64,000 nucleotides of DNA from an uncultured Alphaproteobacteria bacterium (lineage in GTDB: Bacteria > Pseudomonadota > Alphaproteobacteria > CAAHEQ01 > UBA3637): assembly GCA_947586835.1 (NCBI GenBank), contig CANPXT010000003.1, forward strand, positions 49,958-113,957, given 5' to 3'. A program made the translations under genes and the position numbers. Below, piece by piece: positions 1 to 8,447 of this stretch (its first letter is position 1; each line of letters begins with the position of its first letter). The notes beneath the pieces are model-generated. The model was not told where the DNA came from. It saw only the letters and a list, made by a program, of their open reading frames with translations, and searched no databases.

Positions 1-391
1 CGCCGGTGCGAACCACGGCATCAGCATGCCCTTTGGCACGACGCACGATGGCATTGACGCGCGCGACCAGTTCCGTTCTGTCAAACGGCTTTGTTAAATA
101 GTCATCGGCCCCGCATCCGAAACCTTTCACTTTTTTATCGGGCGCCGTTAATCCGGATAAAATAAGAACCGGCGTGTCAATATGGGCATTGCGCAATTTT
201 CTTAATACTTCATACCCTTCCATATCGGGTAATAATAAATCAAGAATAATAATATCATATTCATAAAGTTTGGCAACTTCTAAACCGTCTTCGCCCAAAT
301 AAGACGTATCAACAACCATATTTTCCTTTTTCAAAATAAGGGAAATGTTTTGACTGACAGTTTTGTCGTCCTCAATTAATAAAACACGCAT
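1..391 (-). CDS. ctrA: Cell-cycle response regulator CtrA, N-terminal part (cut by window edge)
   Basis: The first 130 residues are present and the C-terminal DNA-binding domain lies outside the window. The start is an ATG at 391 preceded by AGGAGG. The receiver domain shows the acidic pair D8/D9, the phospho-acceptor D51 in a [11 protein letters not shown] stretch, a conserved S/T region and the K of TKPF. The linker RRAKGHA matches the characteristic CtrA linker, which is why I call CtrA rather than a generic OmpR-type regulator. CtrA is the essential master cell-cycle transcription factor of Alphaproteobacteria and binds TTAA-N7-TTAA. Such a site lies 31 bp upstream of the start (422-436), suggesting autoregulation. 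The divergent neighbour is a PleC/DivJ-like histidine kinase. Confidence 0.92.
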   Translation of the reverse strand, partial: MRVLLIEDDKTVSQNISLILKKENMVVDTSYLGEDGLEVAKLYEYDIIILDLLLPDMEGYEVLRKLRNAHIDTPVLILSGLTAPDKKVKGFGCGADDYLTKPFDRTELVARVNAIVRRAKGHADAVVRTG

Positions 392-421
392 GGGACTGCC
401 TCCTATAAAAATGTTTGATAA

Positions 422-436
422 TTAACTTTATGTTAA
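422..436. promoter_or_regulatory. Candidate CtrA box upstream of ctrA
   Basis: Perfect TTAA, seven bases, TTAA. It sits 31 bp ahead of the ctrA start codon. The half-site reads TTAAC on both strands, as in the known CtrA consensus. The region is AT-rich, so chance occurrence is possible. Confidence 0.5.
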
Positions 437-552
437 TTTTTATTTTTTTGCAAGTATAACTTTTCATAAAACAGAAAAAAATGAAGTTTTTTGAAGAAGA
501 ATTAAAGTTTTTTCTTTTTTATATGCGAGAGTCTGCCTCGTTTTTTGTTTTT

Positions 553-567
553 TTAACAACTATTTAA
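553..567. promoter_or_regulatory. Candidate CtrA box upstream of the histidine kinase
   Basis: A second perfect TTAA-N7-TTAA lies in the same 193-bp divergent intergenic region, 17 bp ahead of the kinase start codon. That position would cover the ribosome-binding region or the transcription start. Confidence 0.45.
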
Positions 568-584
568 ATAAAAAGGATATTGAA

Positions 585-2375
585 ATGCCACAAAAGAAAA
601 AACGAATCGATTTTCATCGCTTTTGGCGACAAATGCCTTGTTGCAGAGCTTTTAATCAAATGAATATCGGTGTTGTATTCACGTTAAACGGTTCCGTTGA
701 GTTTATAAACGGGCAGATGTGTCTGTATTTAAAAAAAACGCCGAAACAATTATACGGGAAAAGTTGGAAATATATTTTTCGCGGTAATCAGCCGTTAATT
801 GATGCTTTGTTTCGTGCGGAGCAAGCGTTGAATGAAACGGAGTGTTGTTATTATCTGACCAAAAAATCAATTTTTCCGTTTTGTGTTCGCCGACGTGTTT
901 TTCGCATTATGAGTTATTGGATACATCCGCAGAATAAAAAAGCGGGTATTTGTTGGGTGTTTCAGGATATGACCGAATTGGTTTCGCAAAAACAATTAAG
1001 TTTGTATGAAAAAACATCCGTTCGTGTATTTGAATTATTGCGTGAATCGGATGGTTCTTTTAATGAAAAGCAGATTTTTTATCGTTTGACACAAGAAATT
1101 TTCAGGCAATATCGTTTCCAAAGTGCCGTTTTTTTGAGTTTTGAAAATCAAACCCTGTTACCGGCATTTTCTTTCGGCGCCGATGAAGTTTTTTTATCGG
1201 CATTGCAAGCGCTTTTGAAACAAAAAGAGACGATTTCTCAATTAACGGCATATAAAGCGGCTCAAACGCGTCGAGCCGTTTGCTGTCGTAATATGAAGGC
1301 ACATCGATTTTATCAGGTACTTATTCAAACAAAAACGAATGAAACGGAACCACGGGAGTTAGCGGCGGTTTGTTCTTTTCCCGTTATCGTGCGCCGTCAA
1401 CTGCAAGGAGTTATCAGCTTTTACGGTACGGATCCCGATTTTTTTGATTTTATGTTAATTTCTCACTTAAAACAGCTTATTCATGCGGTTTGTTTATATA
1501 TGGGTGAGGTTCGAATGCGCAAAAAACAACAATTATCCCTCTATTTGTTACGAGCGCGTTTGGAAAATCAGGTAAAAGAATTGGAAAAAAATAAAATTTT
1601 AATGCAAAAACAAATGGCGGAATCCAATAAAATAGTGGCCGATTTAATAGATGCGCGTCATCGGGCCGTGTCAGGACGCGAAACACAAATGAATTTTTTG
1701 GCAAACGTCAGTCATGAATTACGCACGCCGCTGAATGCCGTTTTAGGTTTTGCGCAGATATTGGCATCGGAGACATTCGGTCCGTTGGGTCAGCCCGTGT
1801 ATAAAGAATATGCTTCTTTTATTCAAAAAAGTGCTTTTCACTTGCTGGGATTAATTAATGATATTCTGGATGTTTCCCGTGTGGAAACGGGAAAAATTGT
1901 TTTAAACGAAACGACGGTTGATTTGAAAAAAAGTTTAAAGGAAGCACTTGATTTAATTTCACAATATCCCGGTGCGGCTTTTCGTAAAATAACATTGCAT
2001 TTCTCGGGAAAAATAAAATTATGTGCTGATGAGCGCGCTCTGCGACAGATTTTTTTAAATATTCTTTCCAATGCCGTCAAGTTCACGCGAAACGGCGGAA
2101 AAATTGATATTTTTGTTTCGCAAACCCCTAAAAACATACAGTTGATTTTTCAAGATAACGGTATCGGCATTGCTTCCGATAAAATTGATTCGTTATTCAA
2201 ACCGTTTGCTCAAATTGAAAATATTTTAACCCGTTCGCACGTCGGATCAGGATTAGGACTTGTATTAATTAAAAAAATGGTTATACTACATCAAGGAACG
2301 GTTCGTTTGGAAAGCAAAGAGGGGCAAGGAACAAAGGTTATCGTTTGCTTTCCTGCAAGTCGAAAAGTTATTTGA
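585..2375 (+). CDS. PAS/GAF sensor histidine kinase, PleC/DivJ-like
   Basis: Protein of 596 residues with no obvious membrane segment. In order it has a PAS-like domain (about 25-130), a GAF-like region (about 140-310), a coiled coil (about 315-355), and a HisKA domain with the H-box FLANVSHELRTPLNAVLGF (phospho-acceptor histidine near 377). The HATPase domain follows, with N-box ILSNAVKFT, G1 box DNGIGI and G2 box GSGLGL. The segment after the H-box (ETFGPLG...YKEYA...LLGLINDILDVSRVE) resembles the PleC/DivJ family, which controls the DivK-CtrA pathway. There is no receiver domain. It is divergent from ctrA across a region with two CtrA boxes, and a substrate-binding-like gene starts 12 bp downstream. 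The role in the CtrA pathway is inferred from similarity and position. Confidence 0.85.
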   Translation: MPQKKKRIDFHRFWRQMPCCRAFNQMNIGVVFTLNGSVEFINGQMCLYLKKTPKQLYGKSWKYIFRGNQPLIDALFRAEQALNETECCYYLTKKSIFPFCVRRRVFRIMSYWIHPQNKKAGICWVFQDMTELVSQKQLSLYEKTSVRVFELLRESDGSFNEKQIFYRLTQEIFRQYRFQSAVFLSFENQTLLPAFSFGADEVFLSALQALLKQKETISQLTAYKAAQTRRAVCCRNMKAHRFYQVLIQTKTNETEPRELAAVCSFPVIVRRQLQGVISFYGTDPDFFDFMLISHLKQLIHAVCLYMGEVRMRKKQQLSLYLLRARLENQVKELEKNKILMQKQMAESNKIVADLIDARHRAVSGRETQMNFLANVSHELRTPLNAVLGFAQILASETFGPLGQPVYKEYASFIQKSAFHLLGLINDILDVSRVETGKIVLNETTVDLKKSLKEALDLISQYPGAAFRKITLHFSGKIKLCADERALRQIFLNILSNAVKFTRNGGKIDIFVSQTPKNIQLIFQDNGIGIASDKIDSLFKPFAQIENILTRSHVGSGLGLVLIKKMVILHQGTVRLESKEGQGTKVIVCFPASRKVI

Positions 2376-2387
2376 AAGGGTTAAAAA

Positions 2388-3611
2388 ATGCGTCGATTAC
2401 TTATTTTTCTTGTGTTTGTTTGTGTTTGTTTAGCAATTTATCCGGCAGATGCCGCAAAAAATGCTCAAAAAGGAAAACGTTTTCAGGCCAACACGACACA
2501 ACAAGAAGTTGTTGAAGAGGAAAAAACCAACAGTCATAAAAAAATCAGTAAAAAATCAATATTCGGTTGCGGAGAAGATCACCCGATTCGCGTTGCCGGA
2601 TTCGTTACAAATGCCCCGTTCGGTTGGGTAAACGTCATACCGGCAAAGGGTATGAACCCGGAGCAATATGTGAACGGCGGCTTTTCTTACGACTTGTTTG
2701 AACAAATTGTTACCGATGCCGGCCTTAAAATTCAAAATGTCGGATATACTTCTTATCAGGAAGCCATGCGAGATTTACGGCGCGGAAAAATAGATGTGGT
2801 TGCCGGCGGTTATTTCGATTATCATATGTTGGGTTCCGGCGTTAATTTAATGTTTCCGAGCTATTTTACCAATCCGATTATTCCGTTATTTTTAAAAGGA
2901 AAAGAAAAAGAAGTGCGCTCTTGGGATGATTTAAAAGGATTAAAAGGCGTTGTTCGGCAGGAAGAAAACATTTATTCCCTTATTTTTAATCAGTTGCCGA
3001 AAGATATAGAAATTAAGCAAGTCAGCGGTTCTAAAAAAGCTTTTACGATGTTATTAAAGGGTGAGGCAGATTATATTTTAACCAGCTTATATGCCGGCGA
3101 ATCCGAAGTGCGGCGTTATAAATTAATTAGCGATATTTATTTTTCACCCCAAGCGCTTGTTTCGCCGGAATTATTTTTTGTGTTTTCTTCGCACAGTGAT
3201 TGTCCGCGTATTAAGAAAAAGTTAGAGCCGATTTTAAGAAAATTAAAAGAAAATAAAGATGCCTATCAAAAAGCATTTATTGAATATATTGATGAATGGG
3301 GTTTGCGTTTTCAAAATTCCAAAGGTTTGAAACAGGAATTGTATGAAGAAGAACAAAAAATAACAGCTCCCGTTGAGTCGGTTGATCAAGAAGATAACAC
3401 CATTGCTTCCGATTCGTCCGATATTGAATCGGATCAATCAGACAAATCCGATCAATCGCATACGGCTGATAAAAAAGTATCATCAGAGAATGAAGTAACA
3501 AAACCATCTTCGAATCAAAACGCAAAAACAAATGTGAAAAAAACGAACGAATCAAAAGAGGAAAAATCAAATCATCCGTTGACACCGGCCGAAAGAATTC
3601 GTAATTTATAA
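2388..3611 (+). CDS. Secreted solute-binding-like protein (SBP family 3) with disordered tail
   Basis: Protein of 407 residues. A signal peptide (MRRLLIFLVFVCVCLA, cleavage probably after PADAA) is followed by a basic linker. Residues about 65-305 form a bacterial extracellular solute-binding fold of the amino-acid type, with the typical GGFSYDLFEQIV and a MRDLRRGKIDVVAGG segment. The last 90 residues are low-complexity, rich in Ser, Asp, Lys and Asn. No transporter permease or ATPase for a polar amino-acid system is adjacent. The gene starts 12 bp after the kinase gene and is likely co-transcribed. A periplasmic sensing partner role is possible but is inference. Confidence 0.7.
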   Translation: MRRLLIFLVFVCVCLAIYPADAAKNAQKGKRFQANTTQQEVVEEEKTNSHKKISKKSIFGCGEDHPIRVAGFVTNAPFGWVNVIPAKGMNPEQYVNGGFSYDLFEQIVTDAGLKIQNVGYTSYQEAMRDLRRGKIDVVAGGYFDYHMLGSGVNLMFPSYFTNPIIPLFLKGKEKEVRSWDDLKGLKGVVRQEENIYSLIFNQLPKDIEIKQVSGSKKAFTMLLKGEADYILTSLYAGESEVRRYKLISDIYFSPQALVSPELFFVFSSHSDCPRIKKKLEPILRKLKENKDAYQKAFIEYIDEWGLRFQNSKGLKQELYEEEQKITAPVESVDQEDNTIASDSSDIESDQSDKSDQSHTADKKVSSENEVTKPSSNQNAKTNVKKTNESKEEKSNHPLTPAERIRNL

Positions 3612-3629
3612 CGAAATGTTGTTTTTTCA

Positions 3630-3658
3630 TTGACAAAAAAAGGTTTTTGTCGAATACT
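3630..3658 (+). promoter_or_regulatory. Sigma-70-type promoter for the MORN/Mla operon
   Basis: TTGACA at 3630-3635, a 17-bp spacer, and AATACT at 3653-3658. Transcription would begin about 10 bases before the chosen start codon at 3677, giving a very short leader, and would rule out an upstream TTG start at 3647. Confidence 0.5.
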
Positions 3659-3676
3659 GAAAAAAAAAGGACAGAT

Positions 3677-4846
3677 ATGAAAAAAAGTTTAAAGCTTTTA
3701 TGTTTTTTGTTGCCGGGGTTTTTTGTTTCCGGAGGTGTTTTTTACGGTTGGCAATTTTATTATCCGCATGTGGAACGCCAATATTATCCGAACGGGCAGA
3801 TACAAACCGAAACAATGTATAAAGGGAAAGTAAAAAACGGTGAATCGAAAGTATATTATGAAAACGGTCATTTAAGGTTGTTGATGACATATGTCGATGG
3901 TCGGTTAAGTGGTTGGTTTCGGCAATATTATCCCGACGGAACGTTAATGACAGAGTTTGTACGTGAGGGTGATAAAATAAACGGACCGTTGAAAGAATAT
4001 TATAAAAACGGTGTTTTAAGATATATGGAAAATTACTCCGATGATATGTTAGACGGGGAAAGTATCGAATATTATCCTTCCGGAAAAATTAAAGAATCAA
4101 TATCTTATCAGAAAAATTTTAAAGAAGGTCTGCATAAAGTTTATTTTGAAGACGGTACTGTAGCCGTTGAAACACCCTTCCATAATGATAAAATAAACGG
4201 AGAGAAAAAAGTGAATTATCCGAACGGTATTTTACGGTTAGCCATTCCGTTTTCCGATGATAAAATAAACGGTGTCGTTCAAATGTTTTATCAAAATGAA
4301 CAAATGCAAGCGCAAATTCCATATGTCAATGATGAAATTTACGGCACCATGATTGAATATGATGAAAAAGGAACGGTTATCGGAAAATATCCTTATATTC
4401 ATAATGAACGTGACGGTGTGGCACGGTTATATGATGAAAACGGGTTGCTGATGTTGGAAATACCTTATTTGAAAGGCAAAATTAACGGAATTGTCATTGA
4501 ATATTTTGATGACAATCAACCGCACGGTAAAATTCCTTATATAAATGATCAAAAAGAAGGATTGGCTCAATTTTTCTATCCTGACGGGAAAATTGCCAAA
4601 GAAGTTTCGTTTTCAAAAGATAAGTTTGAAGGAATCAGTAAAAATTATGATAGGAACGGTCATTTGATGATGGAAGTTTTTTTCCGAAACAATCAAATTA
4701 TTGAAGGATTTTCATATCAATCAGGCAAAAAAGAACCGTTATCATCGGCAGCTCTTGAGGAACTTAAAAATTTACAGCATATATTATTTTATGATAATCG
4801 TTCGGTGGGTGAACAGTTGTTGGACAATTTGATGAATCGGCAATAA
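3677..4846 (+). CDS. MORN-repeat envelope protein
   Basis: Protein of 389 residues. The start is the ATG at 3677, preceded by AAAAGGA. The N-terminus is a hydrophobic signal or anchor segment (LKLLCFLLPGFFVSGGVFYGW). The rest is about 14 tandem repeats of 22-24 residues of the MORN_2/YwqK type (YYPNGQ, YYENGHL, YYPDGTL, YYKNGVL and so on), each with an aromatic pair, an NG or DG turn and a following GxxxxYY. Such repeats form an extended beta-sheet and are often surface or membrane associated. It is followed 13 bp later by the mlaE homologue, so it may work with that lipid transporter. No direct functional evidence exists. Confidence 0.8.
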   Translation: MKKSLKLLCFLLPGFFVSGGVFYGWQFYYPHVERQYYPNGQIQTETMYKGKVKNGESKVYYENGHLRLLMTYVDGRLSGWFRQYYPDGTLMTEFVREGDKINGPLKEYYKNGVLRYMENYSDDMLDGESIEYYPSGKIKESISYQKNFKEGLHKVYFEDGTVAVETPFHNDKINGEKKVNYPNGILRLAIPFSDDKINGVVQMFYQNEQMQAQIPYVNDEIYGTMIEYDEKGTVIGKYPYIHNERDGVARLYDENGLLMLEIPYLKGKINGIVIEYFDDNQPHGKIPYINDQKEGLAQFFYPDGKIAKEVSFSKDKFEGISKNYDRNGHLMMEVFFRNNQIIEGFSYQSGKKEPLSSAALEELKNLQHILFYDNRSVGEQLLDNLMNRQ

Positions 4847-4859
4847 ACGGTGTGATAAA

Positions 4860-5972
4860 ATGAAACTTGATTATCGCAAAAATCAAAAAACGTTGACAGT
4901 TCTCTTAGAGGGCAATTTTGTGCATTTTGATATGCCCGATCGTAAAAATGCCTTGTATGAGGCGGCGCGCAATCATACCGTTCAAGAAATTGTAATTAAT
5001 GCACGTTCACTGGGGGAATGGGATTCTTCTTTGGTCGTGATTTTAACAACATTAAAGCAAACAGCCGTAGCGCGTCAGATAACTTTTGAAGATCAAACAC
5101 TGCCCGATGACTTAAAACAATTGTTGGATTTGGCATTGGCGGTTCATCGACATCCCGTTCACGATTCGACTCAAACGGAAGATTTTTTTGAACATATCGG
5201 TGATTGGGGATTGAGCTTTATGGCTTCACTTCATAAAGGACTTGTTTTTTTGGGAAACAGTTTCCATTCCGTCGGACGCTTTTTTTTCGGTCGAGCCGTT
5301 ATGCGCAATGTTGACTTGTGGCAGGCATTGGAGGAATGTGGTCCGAAAGCTTTATCAATTGTTGGCTTAATCAGTTTTATGGTCGGACTTATTTTGGCAT
5401 TTGTCGGCGCCATTCAACTCAAAACATTCGGGGCACAGGTTTTTGTTGCCAGTTTGGTAACCATCGGTATGATTCGCATTATGGGTGCTATTATGGTTGG
5501 CATTATTATGGCCGGTCGAACGGGTGCATCGTATGCGGCTACAATCGGGACCATGCAGGTAAATGAAGAAATCGATGCTTTAAAAACAATGGGTATTCCC
5601 GTTTCCGACTTTTTGGTATTGCCGCGTATTCTCGCATTGGTTATTACAATGCCGTTGTTGGTTTTATTATCGGATTTTGCGGGTATGTTGGGCGGTGCAT
5701 TTGTCGGTACGGCATTATTGGGAATTCCTGCGGAAGAATATTGGAAATATGCATGGAGCGCTTTTGGATTAACCAACTTTTTGGTCGGATTGTTTCACGG
5801 GCTTGTTTTTGGGTTTATCATATCGCTTTGCGGGTGTTATTTCGGCGTTTACTGCGGACGAAATGCCGACAGTGTAGGTGTTGCGACGACAAATGCCGTT
5901 GTTTGGGCTATTGTCTGGATGATTGTATTAACGGGTATCATAACATTTTTCTGTGAGGTAATCGGTATATGA
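4860..5972 (+). CDS. mlaE: MlaE-type lipid ABC transporter permease with N-terminal STAS domain
   Basis: Protein of 370 residues. The first 110 residues form a STAS-like domain, absent from E. coli MlaE but common in alphaproteobacterial and plastid-type versions. The permease domain (about 140-370) shows the family motifs AIQLKTFGAQVFVASLV, GRTGASYAATIGTMQVNEEIDAL and a final hydrophobic helix. MlaE is the inner-membrane permease of the Mla complex, which moves phospholipids between the inner and outer membranes. The gene overlaps the ATPase gene by 4 bp (ATGA), indicating translational coupling. Confidence 0.93.
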   Translation: MKLDYRKNQKTLTVLLEGNFVHFDMPDRKNALYEAARNHTVQEIVINARSLGEWDSSLVVILTTLKQTAVARQITFEDQTLPDDLKQLLDLALAVHRHPVHDSTQTEDFFEHIGDWGLSFMASLHKGLVFLGNSFHSVGRFFFGRAVMRNVDLWQALEECGPKALSIVGLISFMVGLILAFVGAIQLKTFGAQVFVASLVTIGMIRIMGAIMVGIIMAGRTGASYAATIGTMQVNEEIDALKTMGIPVSDFLVLPRILALVITMPLLVLLSDFAGMLGGAFVGTALLGIPAEEYWKYAWSAFGLTNFLVGLFHGLVFGFIISLCGCYFGVYCGRNADSVGVATTNAVVWAIVWMIVLTGIITFFCEVIGI

Positions 5973-6724
5973 AACAAACGGAAAAAAACGCGATTTCTGT
6001 AAAAGATTTGAAAATGGGATACGGTTCGTTCATCTTGCAAAAAGATATGAATTTTGAAGTGCGTCCGCATGATATTTTTATTGTTATGGGCGGTAGCGGT
6101 TGCGGTAAAAGTTCGCTTTTACGGGTGTTGACGGGATTAGTATCGCCGCTTGCGGGTTCCGTTTGGATTCAAGGTACAAAGTTTTCAGGTGCTTCGGCGG
6201 AAAAGCAAAAAGAAATAATGAAAAATTGCGGTATTTTATATCAGAGCGGAGCTTTGTTCAGCTCTATGACATTGGCAGAAAACGTAGCTTTGCCGCTCAA
6301 ACAATATACGGATTATTCCGAACAAACCGTTCGTGAGCTTGTATCTTTAAAATTGGCGTTGGTCGGTTTGGCAGGGTTTGAAGAGTTTTATCCGTCCGAA
6401 ATCAGCGGCGGAATGAAAAAACGAGCCGGATTGGCGCGCGCATTGGCGTTGGATCCCGATATTGTGTATTTTGACGAACCTTCCGCCGGATTGGATCCGA
6501 TCAGCTCAAAATTATTGGATGATTTAATGAAAAACATTAATCAAAGTTTGGGAACAACGCTTGTGGTGGTCACGCATGAATTAAGTTCGCTTTTGGATAT
6601 TGGTACAAACAGTATTTATTTAGATGCCGAAAGCAAAACAATTATCGGCAGAGGTAAACCGGCAGATTTACTTAAAAATCCGCCGAATCAGACAGTTTAC
6701 GAATTTTTAACGAGAGGAAAGTAA
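5969..6724 (+). CDS. mlaF: MlaF-type lipid ABC transporter ATPase
   Basis: Protein of 251 residues. Walker A GGSGCGKSS, Q-loop YQSGALFSS, signature SGGMKKRAGLARALAL, Walker B IVYFDEPSAGLD and the switch histidine in VTHE are all present. SGGMKKR is characteristic of the MlaF/Mkl subfamily rather than of other ABC importers. It energises the MlaE permease encoded just upstream, with which it overlaps by 4 bp. The mlaD gene follows after 4 bp. Confidence 0.93.
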   Translation: MKQTEKNAISVKDLKMGYGSFILQKDMNFEVRPHDIFIVMGGSGCGKSSLLRVLTGLVSPLAGSVWIQGTKFSGASAEKQKEIMKNCGILYQSGALFSSMTLAENVALPLKQYTDYSEQTVRELVSLKLALVGLAGFEEFYPSEISGGMKKRAGLARALALDPDIVYFDEPSAGLDPISSKLLDDLMKNINQSLGTTLVVVTHELSSLLDIGTNSIYLDAESKTIIGRGKPADLLKNPPNQTVYEFLTRGK

Positions 6725-6728
6725 AAAA

Positions 6729-7577
6729 ATGTCAGATAAAGTGCATAAAAAACGAATCGGTTTATTTTTATTCATCGGATTTATTTGTTTGTTTGGAATT
6801 ATCGGCACATTTGTGATTGAAAATATTATGCCGAATAATAAAAATTTATTTGTAATGTTTTTTAATGAATCGGTGAAGGGTTTGAATGTGGGATCACCCG
6901 TTGTGTTAGAAGGAGTGGAAGTCGGAAAAGTCACGCGTATTTCGCTTGAAACGAATCCGGAAACACTTACCTTCAGTATTCCCGTTTTTGTTCGTTTTAC
7001 GCAAGATAATCGCACGAGTTCGATGTTGAAAACCATGTTTCAATCGCATCGCTCACGAGAGGAAATTATTAATAAATTAATTCAAAAAGGTTTACGGGCG
7101 CGCTTGGTCACGCAAAACTTTTTAACGGGACAGTTAATGATTGAATTGGTTATGTTGCCCGATACGCCCGTTAAAATGATTGAAACACCGCAAACGCGAG
7201 GATTGCTTCAAATTCCGACCGTATTATCGACAATTGGCGAATTATCCAAAGGCATTCAAGACTTGCCGTTAAAAGAAATGGTTAATAAGTTTAATAACAT
7301 TCTCGATATTTTGAGTGACAGAATCCCTGTTATTATGCCACAGATGAGCTTGTTGGGCGAAAATTTAAACGAAGCCGTGCCGGCATTTGTCGGATTAACG
7401 GAACGCTTAAGCGGTACGGTTCAAAAATTAGACGGACAAATTCCGAACACGGAACAAACAATAAATCACTTTAACATGACATTGGATAATATCAGTAGAG
7501 CGGCAAGATCATTTAAAAATTTAACGGATTATTTGGAAAGGCATCCGGAAGCACTTTTAAAAGGAAAGGAAAAATAA
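6729..7577 (+). CDS. mlaD: MlaD-family (MCE domain) lipid-binding protein
   Basis: Protein of 282 residues with one N-terminal transmembrane helix (about 11-30), then a single MCE domain (about 38-150, FFNESVKGLNVGSPVVLEGVEVGKV) and a C-terminal amphipathic region. MCE proteins form the periplasmic lipid-binding ring of the Mla complex. Its length is longer than E. coli MlaD (183 residues) because of the C-terminal extension, resembling PqiB-like or TGD2-like forms. One base separates it from the next gene. Confidence 0.9.
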   Translation: MSDKVHKKRIGLFLFIGFICLFGIIGTFVIENIMPNNKNLFVMFFNESVKGLNVGSPVVLEGVEVGKVTRISLETNPETLTFSIPVFVRFTQDNRTSSMLKTMFQSHRSREEIINKLIQKGLRARLVTQNFLTGQLMIELVMLPDTPVKMIETPQTRGLLQIPTVLSTIGELSKGIQDLPLKEMVNKFNNILDILSDRIPVIMPQMSLLGENLNEAVPAFVGLTERLSGTVQKLDGQIPNTEQTINHFNMTLDNISRAARSFKNLTDYLERHPEALLKGKEK

Positions 7578-7578
7578 A

Positions 7579-8148
7579 ATGAAGCGATTATTGGTATTAA
7601 TGGCGGGAATGATGGTATTAAGCGGCTGTATCGGGGGATACAGTCCCATGTCGAAATTTTACACATTGGTCGGCGAAACGGATATTATACCCATCAGCGA
7701 AACGAAAATTTCCATTGGCGTATTACCCGTTCAAATTCCCGATTATTTAAATCGGCCGCAAATTATTTTAAACGGTGTCGGCAATCAAATGGATTTATCT
7801 GAAACAAATCGTTGGATCGATTCGCTCACCGATTTAGCACAAAGCGCCTTGATTTTTGATTTACAACAAGCATTACCGCAAGCGTTTGTCAAAACAAAAG
7901 GATATGATAATGCAAAATATAATCGATTGGTTCGGGTTGAAGTGGCGCAAATGGATGGTAAAATAAACGGTACGGCGGTGTTATCCGTATGGTGGCATGT
8001 GCAAAATATGAACGGTCGAGAACTGTATCGCACGCGTTTTGAAGCAACGGCACCGGCCGGTGATTCGTATGAAACATATGCCCAAGCACAAAGCGAATTA
8101 TGGAAACAATTAGCACTTGTGATTGCTTCTTATTTAGCCGGTAAATAG
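7579..8148 (+). CDS. ABC-type transport auxiliary lipoprotein (PqiC/DUF330-like)
   Basis: Protein of 189 residues with a lipoprotein signal (MKRLLVLMAGMMVLSGC; lipobox LSGC, acylated Cys 17). The body contains the family pattern FYTL near the start, then IGVLPVQIPDYLNRPQI and LARFESALIFDL-like features, and a weakly conserved C-terminus. This family (ABC_trans_aux) pairs with MCE-type lipid transporters and probably sits at the outer membrane, completing the trans-envelope route. It is the last gene of the Mla-like operon unless the 59-residue gene that follows is included. Confidence 0.85.
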   Translation: MKRLLVLMAGMMVLSGCIGGYSPMSKFYTLVGETDIIPISETKISIGVLPVQIPDYLNRPQIILNGVGNQMDLSETNRWIDSLTDLAQSALIFDLQQALPQAFVKTKGYDNAKYNRLVRVEVAQMDGKINGTAVLSVWWHVQNMNGRELYRTRFEATAPAGDSYETYAQAQSELWKQLALVIASYLAGK

Positions 8149-8173
8149 GCTCTCTTGATTTTAACGCTTTTAT

Positions 8174-8195
8174 TCCTTAACTTTTATTTTAAGGA
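8174..8195 (+). promoter_or_regulatory. Hairpin covering the ribosome-binding site of the 59-residue gene
   Basis: TCCTTAA at 8174-8180 pairs perfectly with TTAAGGA at 8189-8195 around an 8-base loop. The 3' arm contains most of the strong Shine-Dalgarno AAGGAGG (8191-8197) of the small gene starting at 8204. The stem is AT-rich and weak, so its effect is uncertain. Confidence 0.35.
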
Positions 8196-8203
8196 GGCAA
8201 AAA

Positions 8204-8383
8204 ATGAAAGCGTGGATTAAGGATATTTTAGATATGTTGGCGGCACTTTTTACCATTATCGTATCGTTAATGGCCGTTGGGGGAACATTGGTGGCGTACG
8301 AGCATGATTTTTTTAAAAAACTCAATCATGTCGTGAATTATTATCATCGGGAAATTAAAGATATAGAAGAGAAGGGATTGTAA
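8204..8383 (+). CDS. Small single-pass membrane protein (59 residues), unknown
   Basis: An ATG at 8204 follows a near-perfect Shine-Dalgarno AAGGAGG six bases upstream, and the frame stays open to TAA at 8381-8383. The product has a basic/amphipathic start (MKAWIKDILDML), one hydrophobic helix (about 12-31: AALFTIIVSLMAVGGTLVAY) and a charged C-terminus ending IKDIEEKGL. I do not recognise a family. The gene begins 56 bp after the Mla auxiliary lipoprotein gene and could be the last gene of that operon. The strong promoter for the following HNH gene begins only 14 bp after its stop. Confidence 0.65.
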   Translation: MKAWIKDILDMLAALFTIIVSLMAVGGTLVAYEHDFFKKLNHVVNYYHREIKDIEEKGL

Positions 8384-8396
8384 GTTAAAACAAGTC

Positions 8397-8425
8397 TTGA
8401 CAAAAATTTACTTTTATGATAGAAT
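8397..8425 (+). promoter_or_regulatory. Strong promoter for the HNH gene
   Basis: TTGACA at 8397-8402, a 17-bp spacer, and TAGAAT at 8420-8425. The start codon is at 8448 with AAGGA ahead of it. Confidence 0.7.
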
Positions 8426-8447
8426 GCCTTAATACAAGGATACAACA

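Noticed and set aside
1838..2137. Long antisense frames inside the histidine kinase and other core genes
   Set aside because: They are shadows of strongly supported genes, with no start signals of their own.
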